64,000 nt of DNA from DASQPR01 sp963797605 (GCA_963797605.1 CAWCPX010000007.1:62001-126000); one strand, 5' to 3'. Shown: positions 53,048-62,581, counted from the first letter of the stretch. Translations and numbers: made by a program. Notes: generated from the letters alone by a model not told the origin.

Positions 53048-53565
53048 TCAGACGCGCCGAGCGAGCGCGAAGAAGCGGTCGGGCGGATCGTCGTATCGCT
53101 GGAGGTCCCATCCGGTTTGTCGCATCAGCCGTTGCAACGGCTCGTGGGCCAACGGCTCGTCGGGTCGCAGCGTGCGGCCGTGGCGGGCGGCGAGCGCGGC
53201 CCGGCCGGACGGGTGAAAGATGATCAGTCGGCCACCTGGACGCGTCACGCGGGCCAACTCGGCGAGCCCGGCTTCCGGGTCCGGTAGGTGCTGCACGAGT
53301 CCGGCCGCGAACACAGCGTCGACGCGGGCGGCCGGCAGTGGCAGGTGGCGCGCGTCGGCTTGCACCAGGAACTGCCGGGCCGCGGACCCCGCGGATGCCA
53401 CGGTGAGCATTTCCGGCGTCACGTCGATGCCGATGACCGTGCCGGTCTCGCCGGCGGCGGCGCGCAGGGCGGGGAGGGCCCAGCGGCGGCCGTGACCAGG
53501 ATGTCGGCGAGCGTCGCCAGCACCTGAGCGCGACGTCGGTCTTTCGGCACAATTCCGGCAGTCAC
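53048..53565 (-). CDS. SAM-dependent methyltransferase (one frameshift)
   Basis: The start is GTG 53565 (VTAGIVPKDRRRAQVLATLADIL). A shift near 53500 then leads into GHGRRWALPALRAAAGETGT and VIGIDVTPEMLTVA (acidic motif II), FLVQADARHLPLPAARVDAV and ELARVTRPGGRLIIFHPSGR. The glycine-rich motif I is degraded around the shift. Repaired length is about 172 residues, short for the Methyltransf_11 class; it may be truncated at the N-terminus. The substrate is unknown. No partner gene is evident. Confidence 0.78.
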
Positions 53566-53634
53566 CCGTCCAGGATCGCACCTGCCAGGCAAATTCGGCA
53601 ATCACGGCCGCACCTGCGGCCGATAACGCACGAA

Positions 53635-54237
53635 TCAGCTCGCGACCACCGGCACGCCCTCAAGCCGCACACCGGCACCGCGCATCGCGTTGAGCGCCGC
53701 GTCGGTGGTCTCGCGAGACACGCCGGCCGTCAAGTTGAGCAGCACCGTCGTCTGGAAGCCTTCGGCCACCGCGTCGAGCGCCGTCGCCCGTACGCAATGA
53801 TCGGTCGCGATGCCCACGACGTCGACATCGGTCACGTCATGCATCCGCAGCCAGGCCGCGAGGCCCATGTCGCCCGCGTGCCCCTGGAAACCGGAGTACG
53901 CCGCTTCGTGCTCGCCCTTCTTGAACACCGCCTCGACCCGACCGGTGTCGAGCGCCGGGTGGAACTCGGAACCGTCGGTGCCGACGACGCAATGCACCGG
54001 CCACGAGTGCACGAAATCGGGTGGATTGCCGAAGTGCGCGCCCGGGTCGATGTGGAAGTCTTTCGTGGCGACGATGTGGTCCCAGTGGCGACGGTCGATG
54101 GTCGCACCGGCCGCGTACGCGTCGGCGGCAAGGGCTTTGGAAACGTCCGCGGCGACGGCCGCGCCGCCAACCACGGCGAGCGAACCGCCCTCGCAGAAAT
54201 CGTTCTGGACGTCGACGATGATGAGCGCTCGGGACAC
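53635..54237 (-). CDS. pncA: nicotinamidase
   Basis: Hydrolyses nicotinamide to nicotinate in NAD salvage. Catalytic triad: Asp in ALIIVDVQNDFCEGG, Lys in EAVFKKGEHEAAYSGF, and Cys in GIATDHCVRATALDA. The metal-binding Asp-His-His set is represented by TKDFHIDPGAHF. 200 residues from GTG 54237. It lies 10 bases after pncB, so the two NAD-salvage steps form one operon. Confidence 0.96.
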   Translation of the reverse strand: MSRALIIVDVQNDFCEGGSLAVVGGAAVAADVSKALAADAYAAGATIDRRHWDHIVATKDFHIDPGAHFGNPPDFVHSWPVHCVVGTDGSEFHPALDTGRVEAVFKKGEHEAAYSGFQGHAGDMGLAAWLRMHDVTDVDVVGIATDHCVRATALDAVAEGFQTTVLLNLTAGVSRETTDAALNAMRGAGVRLEGVPVVAS

Positions 54238-54247
54238 GACGGATCTC

Positions 54248-55540
54248 CTACTGCGAAGGGGCCGGGACAACGGTAACCGAGAGCGCGGGATCGCCGGCGG
54301 AAAGCTTCAGACCTTCCCACGGGATCGAGATCAGAGCCTCGCGCAGGTGTTCGCGGGAGGCCTCCAGCGTCACCGGATCGGCCGGAGTGCCGTCGACGAT
54401 GAAGTTGTGCTGCAGCAGCGTGTCGCCGGGCTGGTAGTCGGGCACGCCTTGGGAGACGATGATCTCTTCGGTGGCCGTACCCGTCGGCTTATGCCTTCGC
54501 ACCGCTGTCTTTCGCCCGCCGACCGTCGCCTTGTTTTCGCTGCGCTTGACCACGGGCCGGCCGTCGACCTCGACGAGCTTGTAGACCAGGCCGGCCGTGG
54601 GCGCGCCGGAACCCGTCACGACGGCGGTGCCGGCTCCATAGACGTCGACCGGCTCGGCGGCGAGCGAGGCGATCGCGTATTCGTCGAGGTCACCGGAGAC
54701 GACGATCTTCGTGTCGACCGCGCCGAGCGAGTCGAGGAGCGCGCGCGAGTGCCCGGCCAGCATGGAGAGGTCGCCGGAGTCGATGCGGATCGACCGGAGA
54801 TCGGGGCCGGCGACCGCGATCGCGTTGCGGATGCCTTGATCGATGTCGTAGGTGTCGACGAGCAGCGTGGTCTGCTTGCCGAGCGCGGCCACCTGGGAGG
54901 CGAAGGCGGTCTGCTCGTCCTGGTGGAGCAGCGTGAACGCGTGCGCGGCGGTGCCGGTGGTCGGGATCCCGTAAGCGCGGCCGGCGGCCAGGTTGGACGT
55001 GAACGCGAATCCAGCCAGGTACGCGGCCCGGGCAGCAGCGACGGCAGCGCGCTCGTTGGCCCGGCGGGAGCCCATCTCGATCACCGGCCGGCCCCGGGCA
55101 GCCGTGACCATACGGGCGGCCGCGGCGGCGATGGCGCAGTCGAAGTTGAGCACGGAGAGGATCAACGTCTCCAGGACGACGCATTCGGCGAAACCGCCGC
55201 TGACCGTCAAGATCGGCGAGCCCGGGAAGAACAGCTCACCTTCCGCGTAGCCCGTGATGTCGCCCGTGAAGCGGTAGTCCGCCAGCCAAGCCGCAGTGGC
55301 ATCGTCAACCACGCCGGTGCCCAGCAGAAACTCGAGGTCGGTGGGGGTGAAGCGGAACTGGGAGATCTCCTCGACGACCCGGGCTGTGCCGGCGACGACG
55401 CCGTAACGGCGCCCGGTCGGAAGGCGGCGCGCGAAGACCTCGAAAACGCAGGCCCGATTCGCCGTGCCGTCGCGTAGGGCGGCGTTGACCATGGTCAACT
55501 CGTACTGGTCGGTCAACATCGCTGGGCTTATCTCGGTCAC
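54248..55540 (-). CDS. pncB: nicotinate phosphoribosyltransferase
   Basis: Converts nicotinate and PRPP to nicotinate mononucleotide. Blocks: MLTDQYELTMVNAALRDG at the N-terminus, ACVFEVFARRLPTGRRYGVV, PVIEMGSRRANERAAVAAAR, GIPTTGTAAHAFTLLHQDEQ (with the phosphorylated-His region), and SIRIDSGDLSMLAGHSRALL in the PRPP site. 430 residues from GTG 55540; further upstream GTGs exist but give no similarity. It is first in the pncB-pncA operon. Confidence 0.95.
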   Translation of the reverse strand: MTEISPAMLTDQYELTMVNAALRDGTANRACVFEVFARRLPTGRRYGVVAGTARVVEEISQFRFTPTDLEFLLGTGVVDDATAAWLADYRFTGDITGYAEGELFFPGSPILTVSGGFAECVVLETLILSVLNFDCAIAAAAARMVTAARGRPVIEMGSRRANERAAVAAARAAYLAGFAFTSNLAAGRAYGIPTTGTAAHAFTLLHQDEQTAFASQVAALGKQTTLLVDTYDIDQGIRNAIAVAGPDLRSIRIDSGDLSMLAGHSRALLDSLGAVDTKIVVSGDLDEYAIASLAAEPVDVYGAGTAVVTGSGAPTAGLVYKLVEVDGRPVVKRSENKATVGGRKTAVRRHKPTGTATEEIIVSQGVPDYQPGDTLLQHNFIVDGTPADPVTLEASREHLREALISIPWEGLKLSAGDPALSVTVVPAPSQ

Positions 55541-55662
55541 AACTGACAACACTACGACTCTTACATTCGGCTTTCGCTCGGGCGCCGCTGGAAGACGACG
55601 TCTTCCCTCCTCGATCGCGGCGCCTTCGGCGGTGCTCCTCGTGGAGTCCATACGCCGTCACG

Positions 55663-55713
55663 GCACCTCGCGAAAGCCTGGGCCGGTGGGTCGAGGCGCC
55701 TCGCGAAAGCCTT
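55663..55713 (+). repeat. direct repeat GGCRCCTCGCGAAAGCCT, two copies
   Basis: Two 18-base copies, 55663-55680 and 55696-55713, differ at one base and are spaced 33 bases start to start. They lie in the 246-base gap between pncB and clpS, which has no gene. They may be regulator sites or slippage products. Confidence 0.6.
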
Positions 55714-55786
55714 GTTTGCTCGTCGCGCCGCATGTCCGGTCAAGGCTCAGGTGGGTGGCGGCTTCCGGGCATGGCACGATGGGGGG

Positions 55787-56080
55787 ATGGCTGCGCCTCA
55801 GGTCCTCCCCGTGGAGACACCAGACGTCGAGGACGTGCCCGACGCCGATCGCCCGTGGGTCACGATCGTCTGGAACGATCCCGTCAACCTGATGTCCTAT
55901 GTCACGTACGTACTGCAGAAGTTGTTCGGCTACAGCAAGGAGAAGGCCGAGAAACTCATGCTCGACGTACACCACAAGGGAAAGGCGATCGTGTCTTCCG
56001 GTGCCCGCGAGCGTATGGAGCACGACGCGTCCCGCCTGCACGCTTACGGGTTGTGGGCGACCGTGGACCGTAACGCATGA
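55787..56080 (+). CDS. clpS: ClpS adaptor of the ClpAP/ClpCP protease
   Basis: ClpS hands N-end-rule substrates to the Clp chaperone. The 97-residue protein has TIVWNDPVNLMSYVTYVLQK, LFGYSKEKAEKLMLDVHHKG and KAIVSSGARERMEHDASRLH, with the Asn-Asp-Pro and metal-type His residues of the N-degron pocket. ATG 55787 is chosen from the run of Gs before it. It is followed by the DUF2017 gene, as in other actinobacteria. Confidence 0.95.
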   Translation: MAAPQVLPVETPDVEDVPDADRPWVTIVWNDPVNLMSYVTYVLQKLFGYSKEKAEKLMLDVHHKGKAIVSSGARERMEHDASRLHAYGLWATVDRNA

Positions 56081-56140
56081 GCGAGCCTGCCGAGCGAATA
56101 ATGTTTCAGCATGGCCGCGTCCTGCGAAGCGGAGGCGGAC

Positions 56141-56641
56141 ATGAGCATGTTTCGGCGAGAGGGTTCGCACTGCACGGCTCGCTTCTCGCCCGAGGAAGTC
56201 AAAGTGCTGCGGCAGGTTGCGACCGAGGTCGTGGCGCTGCTCACCGACGGCTTCGACCGCGATGATCCGGTCGTCGAACGGCTGTTCCCCGACGTCTACC
56301 GCGATGATCCCGCCGGGGCCGCCGACCTCCGGAAATACACCGAGGGTGACCTGAAGACGGCGAAGATCGACCAAGCCGGTGCGATGCTGGCGGTGCTGCC
56401 GGCGAGCGGTGGCACCGATGTCACGCTCGACGAGGAGTCGGCCGAGGCGTGGCTGCGCGCGCTGAACGACGTCCGGCTCGCGCTCGGCACCCGCCTCGAT
56501 GTCAAGGACGACATGAACCTCGAAGAAGAACTCGACGACGCGGTGCTGCACGATCCCACCTCTGCTCGGGTGGGGCAGCTATCGCTTTACGCCTACCTGG
56601 GGTATTTGCAGGAATCGTTGCTGGACGCGCTGACCAGCTAG
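56141..56641 (+). CDS. DUF2017-family protein
   Basis: A 166-residue protein: FSPEEVKVLRQVATEVVALL, then DDPVVERLFPDVYRDDP and ESAEAWLRALNDVRLALGTR, with a conserved LYAYLGYLQESLLDAL tail. This family nearly always follows clpS in actinobacteria; its function is unknown. ATG 56141 with GGAGG five bases upstream is preferred over ATG 56111. Its stop overlaps the end of the convergent response regulator. Confidence 0.92.
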   Translation: MSMFRREGSHCTARFSPEEVKVLRQVATEVVALLTDGFDRDDPVVERLFPDVYRDDPAGAADLRKYTEGDLKTAKIDQAGAMLAVLPASGGTDVTLDEESAEAWLRALNDVRLALGTRLDVKDDMNLEEELDDAVLHDPTSARVGQLSLYAYLGYLQESLLDALTS

Positions 56642-57282
56642 CCGTCCGTCGAGGAGCCGTGCCTGACCGCGAAGATGGCGGCCTGGGTCCGGTCGGCCAC
56701 GCCGAGTTTCATGAGCACATTGGACACGTGCGTCTTCACGGTCTTCTCCGCGAGCAGCAGCGCTTTCGCGATCTCCCGGTTTGATCGACCCTGCGCGATC
56801 TCGGCAAGCACCTCGCGTTCCCGGGCGGTGAGCGAGGCCAGCCGGTCGGGTGCCGCGTCCGGCGCGATCAGGGCCGCGGCCACGTCGGGATGCAGGAGCA
56901 CGTGTCCCGCGTGGACGGAACGGATCGCGCTCGCCAGATCACGTGGCTCCACGTCTTTGTAGACGACGCCTCGGGCTCCGGCGCGTATGGCCGGCACGAC
57001 GACGGTCGGATCGGTGAAGCTCGTGACCACGAGCACCCGTGCTGTGCTGCCGGACGCCCGGAGCCGCCGGAGCGTCTCGACCCCGTCGAATCCCGGCATG
57101 ACCAGGTCGAGCAGGATCACGTCCGGTCGCAGGCTGGCGGCGGCGTCGAGGCATTCGGCACCGTCGGCGGCCTCGCCGACGACCTCGATATCGTCGAGCA
57201 GATCGAGAAACGTACGCAGGCCGCGACGTACGACCGCGTGGTCGTCGACGATCAGCACCCGGATCGGAGCGGCGTCGGTCAC
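56638..57282 (-). CDS. NarL/FixJ-family response regulator
   Basis: The receiver has VLIVDDHAVVRRGLRTFLDL, the phospho-acceptor Asp in VILLDLVMPGFDGVETLRRL, and Lys in GVVYKDVEPRDL. The LuxR-type helix-turn-helix is LASLTAREREVLAEIAQGRS and NREIAKALLLAEKTVKTHVS, NVLMKLGVADRTQ. 214 residues. Its GTG start overlaps the kinase stop by four bases, kinase first. Target genes are unknown. Confidence 0.94.
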   Translation of the reverse strand: MTDAAPIRVLIVDDHAVVRRGLRTFLDLLDDIEVVGEAADGAECLDAAASLRPDVILLDLVMPGFDGVETLRRLRASGSTARVLVVTSFTDPTVVVPAIRAGARGVVYKDVEPRDLASAIRSVHAGHVLLHPDVAAALIAPDAAPDRLASLTAREREVLAEIAQGRSNREIAKALLLAEKTVKTHVSNVLMKLGVADRTQAAIFAVRHGSSTDG

Positions 57283-58421
57283 CGGGCACCTCCGACGTCG
57301 CGTGGCACGACCAGGCGCACCGCCGTCCCGGCCCCGATCGTGGACGAGACGGTGACCTGACCGTGTACGGCTCTCGCCCGCTCCCGCATGGACACCAGCC
57401 CGAGCCGATTCGTCGATCCGGTCGCGCCGGCCATGTCGAACCCGCCACCGTCGTCGACGATCTCCAGGATGGCCTCTCCGTCCGAAGTCTCCGCGAGCGT
57501 CACGGTGACCTGCGACGCTGACGCGTGCCGCAGCGCGTTGTGCAGCGCTTCCTCGGCGATCCGCAGCACCGCTTCCTCGGTGCGATGCGGGAGCACCACG
57601 CAGTCGTCGGCGGTGAAGCGTACCGACGCCGAATGCACCCGATCGAGCAGCGCAACCCGGTCGCGGAGCGTTTCGATCAAGCCGTAGTGTGACAGCTCCC
57701 GCGGGCGCAACTCCGCCACGATCTGCCGGAGTTCGTCGGCCGCCTCGCCCGCGAGCGCCGCGACCGTGTCGAGTTCGGCCGCGGCCCGGTCGGGGTCACG
57801 CCGCATCAGCGTGGCCGCGGCCTGAGCGGTGAGCCGAAGGCTGAAGAGCGTCTGCGCGACCGCGTCGTGGAGTTCCCGGGCGATGCGCTGCCGTTCCTGG
57901 ACCAGTGTCAGCTCTCGACCTTGCTCGAAGAGCCGGGCGTTGGTGAGCGCGATGGCGGCATGCGCGGCGAGCACCCGGAGCAGCCGTTCGTCGTCGTCGG
58001 TGAAGCCGTCACGGCCGCGCGGGTTGGCGAGGTAGATGGCACCCAGGATCTCGTCGCCGTCGAGGATCGGCATGCCGAGGAACGCGCGCAGCACCGGATG
58101 CGCGGCCGGCCACCAGCCAAATCTCGGGTCGGCTCGCAGGTCGGCAAGCCGCTGTGGCACCGGATCGGAAAGCATCACGCCGAGCATGCCGTGCTGGCGG
58201 GGCAGCGGCCCGATCGCGGCCCATTCGCGTTCGCTGACGCCGTCGACCACGAATTCGGCGAAGCCGCCCTGGTCGTCGGGCACCCCGAGCGCGGCGTAGT
58301 CGACGGCCAGCAGCTCGCGCGCGCTCTCGACGATCGTCTGGAGCACGTCACGGACGGACCGGTGCCCGGCGACGGCCAGCACGGCGGCGCTGAGCTGTTC
58401 CAGGTTCCGGCGTGAGTCCAC
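57279..58421 (-). CDS. GAF-domain sensor histidine kinase, NarX/DesK type
   Basis: A soluble 380-residue kinase. An N-terminal GAF domain (about 20-170) includes ELLAVDYAALGVPDDQGGFA and FLGMPILDGDEILGAIYLAN. The HisKA_3 box is ERQRIARELHDAVAQTLFSL with the phospho-His, and the ATPase domain has EEALHNALRHASASQVTVTL and LGLVSMRERARAVHGQVTV. The GAF domain resembles those in DevS/DosT-type gas or redox sensors, but no haem His can be assigned. Partner of the adjacent regulator. Confidence 0.93.
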   Translation of the reverse strand: MDSRRNLEQLSAAVLAVAGHRSVRDVLQTIVESARELLAVDYAALGVPDDQGGFAEFVVDGVSEREWAAIGPLPRQHGMLGVMLSDPVPQRLADLRADPRFGWWPAAHPVLRAFLGMPILDGDEILGAIYLANPRGRDGFTDDDERLLRVLAAHAAIALTNARLFEQGRELTLVQERQRIARELHDAVAQTLFSLRLTAQAAATLMRRDPDRAAAELDTVAALAGEAADELRQIVAELRPRELSHYGLIETLRDRVALLDRVHSASVRFTADDCVVLPHRTEEAVLRIAEEALHNALRHASASQVTVTLAETSDGEAILEIVDDGGGFDMAGATGSTNRLGLVSMRERARAVHGQVTVSSTIGAGTAVRLVVPRDVGGAR

Positions 58422-58530
58422 GCGTCAACGCTACCGACTGCGGCGGCGCGGCGGATGCGGCGCGGGGCCTAGGTCCAAGGTCCTAGACGGGGCCGGGCTG
58501 CGGCCCGATTCGGACAATCGCTCACCGCCA

Positions 58531-58545
58531 TAGCGTCGAAGCATG
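58531..58545 (+). promoter_or_regulatory. leaderless promoter -10 box of the SDR-VOC gene
   Basis: TAGCGT at 58531-58536, six bases, then ATG at 58543. Confidence 0.5.
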
Positions 58546-59649
58546 CCTAACGCCATCATCACCGGAGCATCGCGAGGCATCGGGTATGCCCTCGCCGAGC
58601 AGCTGGCCGACGCCGGCTGGAACCTCATCATCGACGGCCGGGACGCGGCCTCCCTGCACGCGGCCGCGGACCGCCTTCGCGTCGCCGGGTCGGCCGCGTG
58701 CCGGGCCGAGCCGGTCGGCGCCGGCGACCGGGTCACGGTCGAGCCGATCGTCGGCGACATCACCGATCCTGCCCACCGCGACGCCCTGATCCGGGCGGCA
58801 GCGGCCCGGGGGCGGCTCGATCTCCTGATCAACAACGCCGGCATGCTCGGTCCGAGCCCGCTGCCGGCGACGGCCGCGCTCGACGTGGCCGCGTTACGCG
58901 AGATCGTCGAGGTCAACGTGATCGCCCCGCTCGCGCTGACGCAACTCGCCCTGCCGCTGCTGCGGTCCGCGCACGGCATCGTCATCGACCTGACCTCGGA
59001 CGCGGCCGTCGAGGCCTACCCGGGCTGGGGCGGCTACGGTGCCTCGAAAGCCGCCACCGAACAGCTCCGCAACGTGCTCGCCGCCGAGGAACCCGACGTC
59101 ACCGTGTGGCGGGTCGATCCGGGCGACGTGCGCACCGACATGCACCAGCTCGCGTTTCCGGGCGAGGACATCAGCGATCGGGCGTTGCCGGCCGAGGTCG
59201 CGCCGGGCTTGATGCGGCTGCTCGCCACGCGGCCGCCGTCGGGCCGGCACCGGCTCGCGGCACCTGCCGAGGCCGGAACCGCGACCGAGACCACGAGCCC
59301 GGCGAAGCTCTGGCTGACCCTGGAGGTCGACGAGTTCGGCCCGTCCGCGACCTTCTACCGCGACGTGCTCGGGCTCGCCGAGGTCGACGGCTGGTCGATC
59401 GACGACGAGCGGGGCGCCGTGTTCGCGATCGGTGACGCCCGGATCGAGGTCGAACACCCCGTAGCGACCGCTAGATCCGGGTCCCGAGCCGCCATCGAAT
59501 ACGCGGATCTCGACGCACTGACCGCGGCCCACAAGCGGGTTTCCGAGCGCGCCGAGCCCTCGCCGGTGCTGCGACACCATCGCGGCCACTCCGGTTTCAC
59601 CGTGGTCGATCCGAACGGTACCGAGATCTACGTGTGGAGCGAGAAATGA
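58543..59649 (+). CDS. short-chain dehydrogenase fused to a VOC domain
   Basis: Residues 1-235 are an SDR: cofactor motif IITGASRGIGYALAEQLADA, NNAG in LLINNAGMLGPSPL, catalytic Ser in VIDLTSDAAVE, and YxxxK in WGGYGASKAATEQLRN. Residues from about 255 form a VOC/glyoxalase-like half: LWLTLEVDEFGPSATFYRDV, LGLAEVDGWSIDDERGAVFA, and VVDPNGTEIYVWSEK. The frame is intact across both, so this is a true fusion. The stop overlaps the queA-like start (ATGA). An oxidoreductase acting on an unknown carbonyl compound is inferred. Confidence 0.9.
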   Translation: MPNAIITGASRGIGYALAEQLADAGWNLIIDGRDAASLHAAADRLRVAGSAACRAEPVGAGDRVTVEPIVGDITDPAHRDALIRAAAARGRLDLLINNAGMLGPSPLPATAALDVAALREIVEVNVIAPLALTQLALPLLRSAHGIVIDLTSDAAVEAYPGWGGYGASKAATEQLRNVLAAEEPDVTVWRVDPGDVRTDMHQLAFPGEDISDRALPAEVAPGLMRLLATRPPSGRHRLAAPAEAGTATETTSPAKLWLTLEVDEFGPSATFYRDVLGLAEVDGWSIDDERGAVFAIGDARIEVEHPVATARSGSRAAIEYADLDALTAAHKRVSERAEPSPVLRHHRGHSGFTVVDPNGTEIYVWSEK

Positions 59650-60674
59650 TCGCCTCCGCGTACGATTTCGAGCTGCCGCCGCAACTGGAGGCGCGCGAAC
59701 CGGCGGAGGCCCGGGGGATCGCCCGCGATCAGGTGCGCATGCTGGTCAGCCGGCTCGACACGGGCGAGCTGAGCCACCACCGGTTCGCCGATCTGCCGGA
59801 AATCCTGCACGCGGGCGACGTCCTCGTGGTGAACACGTCCGGCACGATGCCGGCCGCGCTCGACGGTCGAGGGCGGGAAGCTGGCCGTACACGTGTCGAC
59901 GGAACTCCCCGACGGTGGCTGGGTCATCGAGTTGCGGCAGTCGGCCGGAAAGGCCACCGAACCGTTTCCGGGCGGCTCGGCGGGCGGCCGCCTTCGGGTG
60001 ACCGGTGGTGCGCAGGTGACGCTGCGGGAGCCGTACACGCGAGGGCGGTTGTGGGTTGCCGATTTTGACGTTGCCGACCTGCCGGCCTACCTGATGATGT
60101 TCGGTCGCCCGATCCGTTACTCCTATGTGGAGCGCGAGTGGCCGCTGGCGACCTACCGCAGCGTCTTCGCCACGACGCCGGGCAGCGCAGAGATGCCGAG
60201 CGCGAGCCGCCCGTTCACCGAGTCGCTGGTGACACGGTTGGCGAGCCGGGGCGTCGTGTTCGCGCCGATCATGCTGCACACCGGCGTCGCGTCGCCCGAG
60301 GCGCACGAGCGGCCCTACCCGGAGCGGTTCGACGTGCCGGCCGAGACCGCCCGCATCGTCAACGAGGCACGGCGGCCGGCCGGCGCGTGATCGGTGTCGG
60401 CACCACCGCGGTGCGCGCCATCGAGACCGCCGTCGACGAGCAGGGTCAGGTGCACGCCGCGAGCGGCTGGACTTCAAAGATCATCACGAGCATGTCCGGG
60501 GTACGGGTAACCGACGGCCTCGTGACCGGATTCCACGAACCCCGGGCCTCGCATCTCGACATGCTGCGCGGCATCGTCGGCGAGCAGTTGCTGGCCGACT
60601 CCTACGCCGAGGCGCTGCGTTGCGGCTATCTATGGCACGAGTTCGGCGACATCAACCTGCTGCTGCGGCGTTGA
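59646..60674 (+). CDS. S-adenosylmethionine:tRNA ribosyltransferase-isomerase-like protein (frameshifted)
   Basis: QueA-type protein, repaired length about 342 residues. Parts: RDQVRMLVSRLDTGELSHHR and LHAGDVLVVNTSGTMPAAL at the start, then after a shift near 59870 VHVSTELPDGGWVIELR, and later GRPIRYSYVEREWPLATYRS, FAPIMLHTGVASPEAHE. A second shift near 60388 precedes VIGVGTTAVRAIETAVDE and GFHEPRASHLDMLRGIVG. True QueA makes epoxyqueuosine in tRNA; no other queuosine gene is nearby, and many actinobacterial homologues may have another role. ATG 59646 overlaps the SDR stop. Confidence 0.85.
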
Positions 60675-62318
60675 GCGCGCCCACGCGGGCCCGGGCTTCG
60701 GCCGCCGATCGTGCCGTCACGGCGCGCGCGGCGGCCGCCTGGCATTCCGCGACCGTGACCTCGGCCAGACTCGCCCGCACGTCGGCGAGCGCGGGCGGTG
60801 CCATCGACAGGCTGGTGACGCCCAGACCGACCAGCACCCGGGCCAGCATCGGATCCGCCGCCGCCTCGCCGCACACGCCCACCGGCCGGCCCGCCGCTCG
60901 ACCGGCCCGACCGATCACCTCGATCAGGCGCAGCAGCCCCGGATGCCACGGGTCCTGCAGCGAGGCGAGGCCCCCGATCTGGCGGTCGACGGCGAGCGCG
61001 TACTGGGCGAGGTCGTTCGTGCCGATGCTCGCGAACGCGGCGACCTCGAAGATCTGGTCGGCCAGCATCGCCGCCGACGGCACCTCGACCATCACGCCGG
61101 CCGTGGCGAGTCCGTGCGCCGCCGCCTCGGCGAGGAACCACTCGGTCTCCGGGGCGTCGGCCACCATCGGCGCCATCACCCAGACGTCCGCGCTCGGTGT
61201 CACGGGCCGCGGTCGCGATCGATGCCAGTTGGGTCCGCAGCACCTCCGGCTGCCGCCGCAACGCCCGCAGACCGCGTACCCCCAGAGCGGGGTTGATCTC
61301 CGGGTCTTGCGCCAGGAACCGCAACGGCTTGTCGGCGCCGGCATCGAGCACGCGCACGACGACCCGGCCGCCCGGAAACGCGGCGAACACATCGCGGTAG
61401 GCGGCGACCTGACTGGCCTCGCTCGGAGCCGTGGCATCGTCGAGAAATAGCAGCTCGGTCCGGTAGAGGCCGACGCCTTCGGCACCCGCCGCGACCGCCG
61501 CCGGCACATCGGCCGGGCTGCCGACGTTGGCGAGGAGCGCGATCGCGACGCCGTCGGCGGTGCGGCCGGGCCCGGTCGGAGCAGTGGCCGCGGTCGCGTC
61601 GCTCTTCGGCAACTCGGACGCGGCCGGATTGACGATCACGCGGGACGCGCCCGGATCGACGAGCACTGTCGGTGCCGTCGTCGAGATCGGTGACGCCCGC
61701 GCAACCGACGACGGCCGGAATGCCGCGCGATCGGGCCAGCACCGCGGTGTGACTCGTCGGCCCGCCGTCCGCCGTCACGAGCGCGAGCACCGTGGTCAGG
61801 TCCAGGCCGGCCGTGTCCGCCGGCGCGAGGTCGCGGGCGACGAGCACGAACGGGTGGCCGGGATCGGGCACGCCCGGCACCGGTACGCCGAGGCAGGCCG
61901 CGACTGCTCGTTGCCGCACGTCGTCGAGGTCGGCGACGCGTTCGGCGAGGTACGGGCCGGCCGCGGCGAGGGCCTCCCGGAACCCGGCGAACGCCTCGAA
62001 CACCGCCCGAGCCGCCGAAAGTCCCCGTGTCACGCCGGCCGCGATCATGTCGTCGAGCGCCGGGTCCTCGGCCATCAGCGCCTGCGCGTCGAGCACGTCG
62101 GCGGCCTCGCCACCGGCCGCGGCGCCGCGTGCCCGCAGCGTCTCGGCCACCCCGGTCAGCGCGGCGCGGGCGCGGCCGAGCGCGACGTCGGCCGGTTCGG
62201 TGCCGGGCGCGGTCGAGGGTTCCGGCAGCGGCGGCGCCATCCGGACGACCGGGCCGGCGACGGCGTGCCGTCCGATGCCGATGCCCGCCAACTCTCGGCG
62301 GGCATCCTCAGGCGGCAT
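60652..62318 (-). CDS. ptsI: PTS enzyme I (phosphoenolpyruvate-protein phosphotransferase), frameshifted
   Basis: EI takes phosphate from PEP and passes it to HPr. The His-domain has LALVTADGGPTSHTAVLARS with the phosphorylated His (TSHTA). The PEP-binding domain has LYRTELLFLDDATAPSEASQ, VVVRVLDAGADKPLRFLAQD, ALGVRGLRALRRQPEVLRTQ, MVEVPSAAMLADQIF, IGTNDLAQYALAVDR and VGVCGEAAADP with the catalytic Cys. Shifts at about 61690 and 61195 separate three frames. Repaired length about 555 residues is normal. ATG 62318 overlaps the ptsH stop. Its 3' end overlaps the convergent queA-like gene by 23 bases. Confidence 0.93.
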
Positions 62319-62581
62319 CGGCGGCCTCGCCGTCGAGCATGGCCGCGAGCCGGTCGAGCGCGTCGTCGGCGCCGTCGCCGTCGGCGGAGATCACCACCTC
62401 GTCGCCCTGCCGCACGTCGAGAGCGAGCACCGCGAGGATGCTGCGGCCATCGGCGTCGGCGCCGCCGGACTTGGCGATGCGGACCGGCACACCCGACGCG
62501 GCTGCCGCCTTGACGAACAGCGCGGCCGGCCGGGCGTGCAAGCCGTCGGGGCTCGTCGACCGAGACGCGACGTTCTGCCAT
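62308..62581 (-). CDS. ptsH: PTS phosphocarrier protein HPr (one frameshift)
   Basis: HPr of about 90 residues: starts MAERRVSV with an AGGAG site, then after one extra base near 62557, SPDGLHARPAALFVKAAAA, where the His in LHARPA is phosphorylated by EI. The regulatory serine region GRSILAVLALDVRQGDEVVI is also present. It lies between EIIA and EI in the operon. Confidence 0.94.

Noticed and set aside
60652..62581. Programmed frameshifts in ptsI and ptsH
   Set aside because: No slippery sequence or stimulator is seen, and similar shifts hit many unrelated genes in the same stretch, so errors are more likely.
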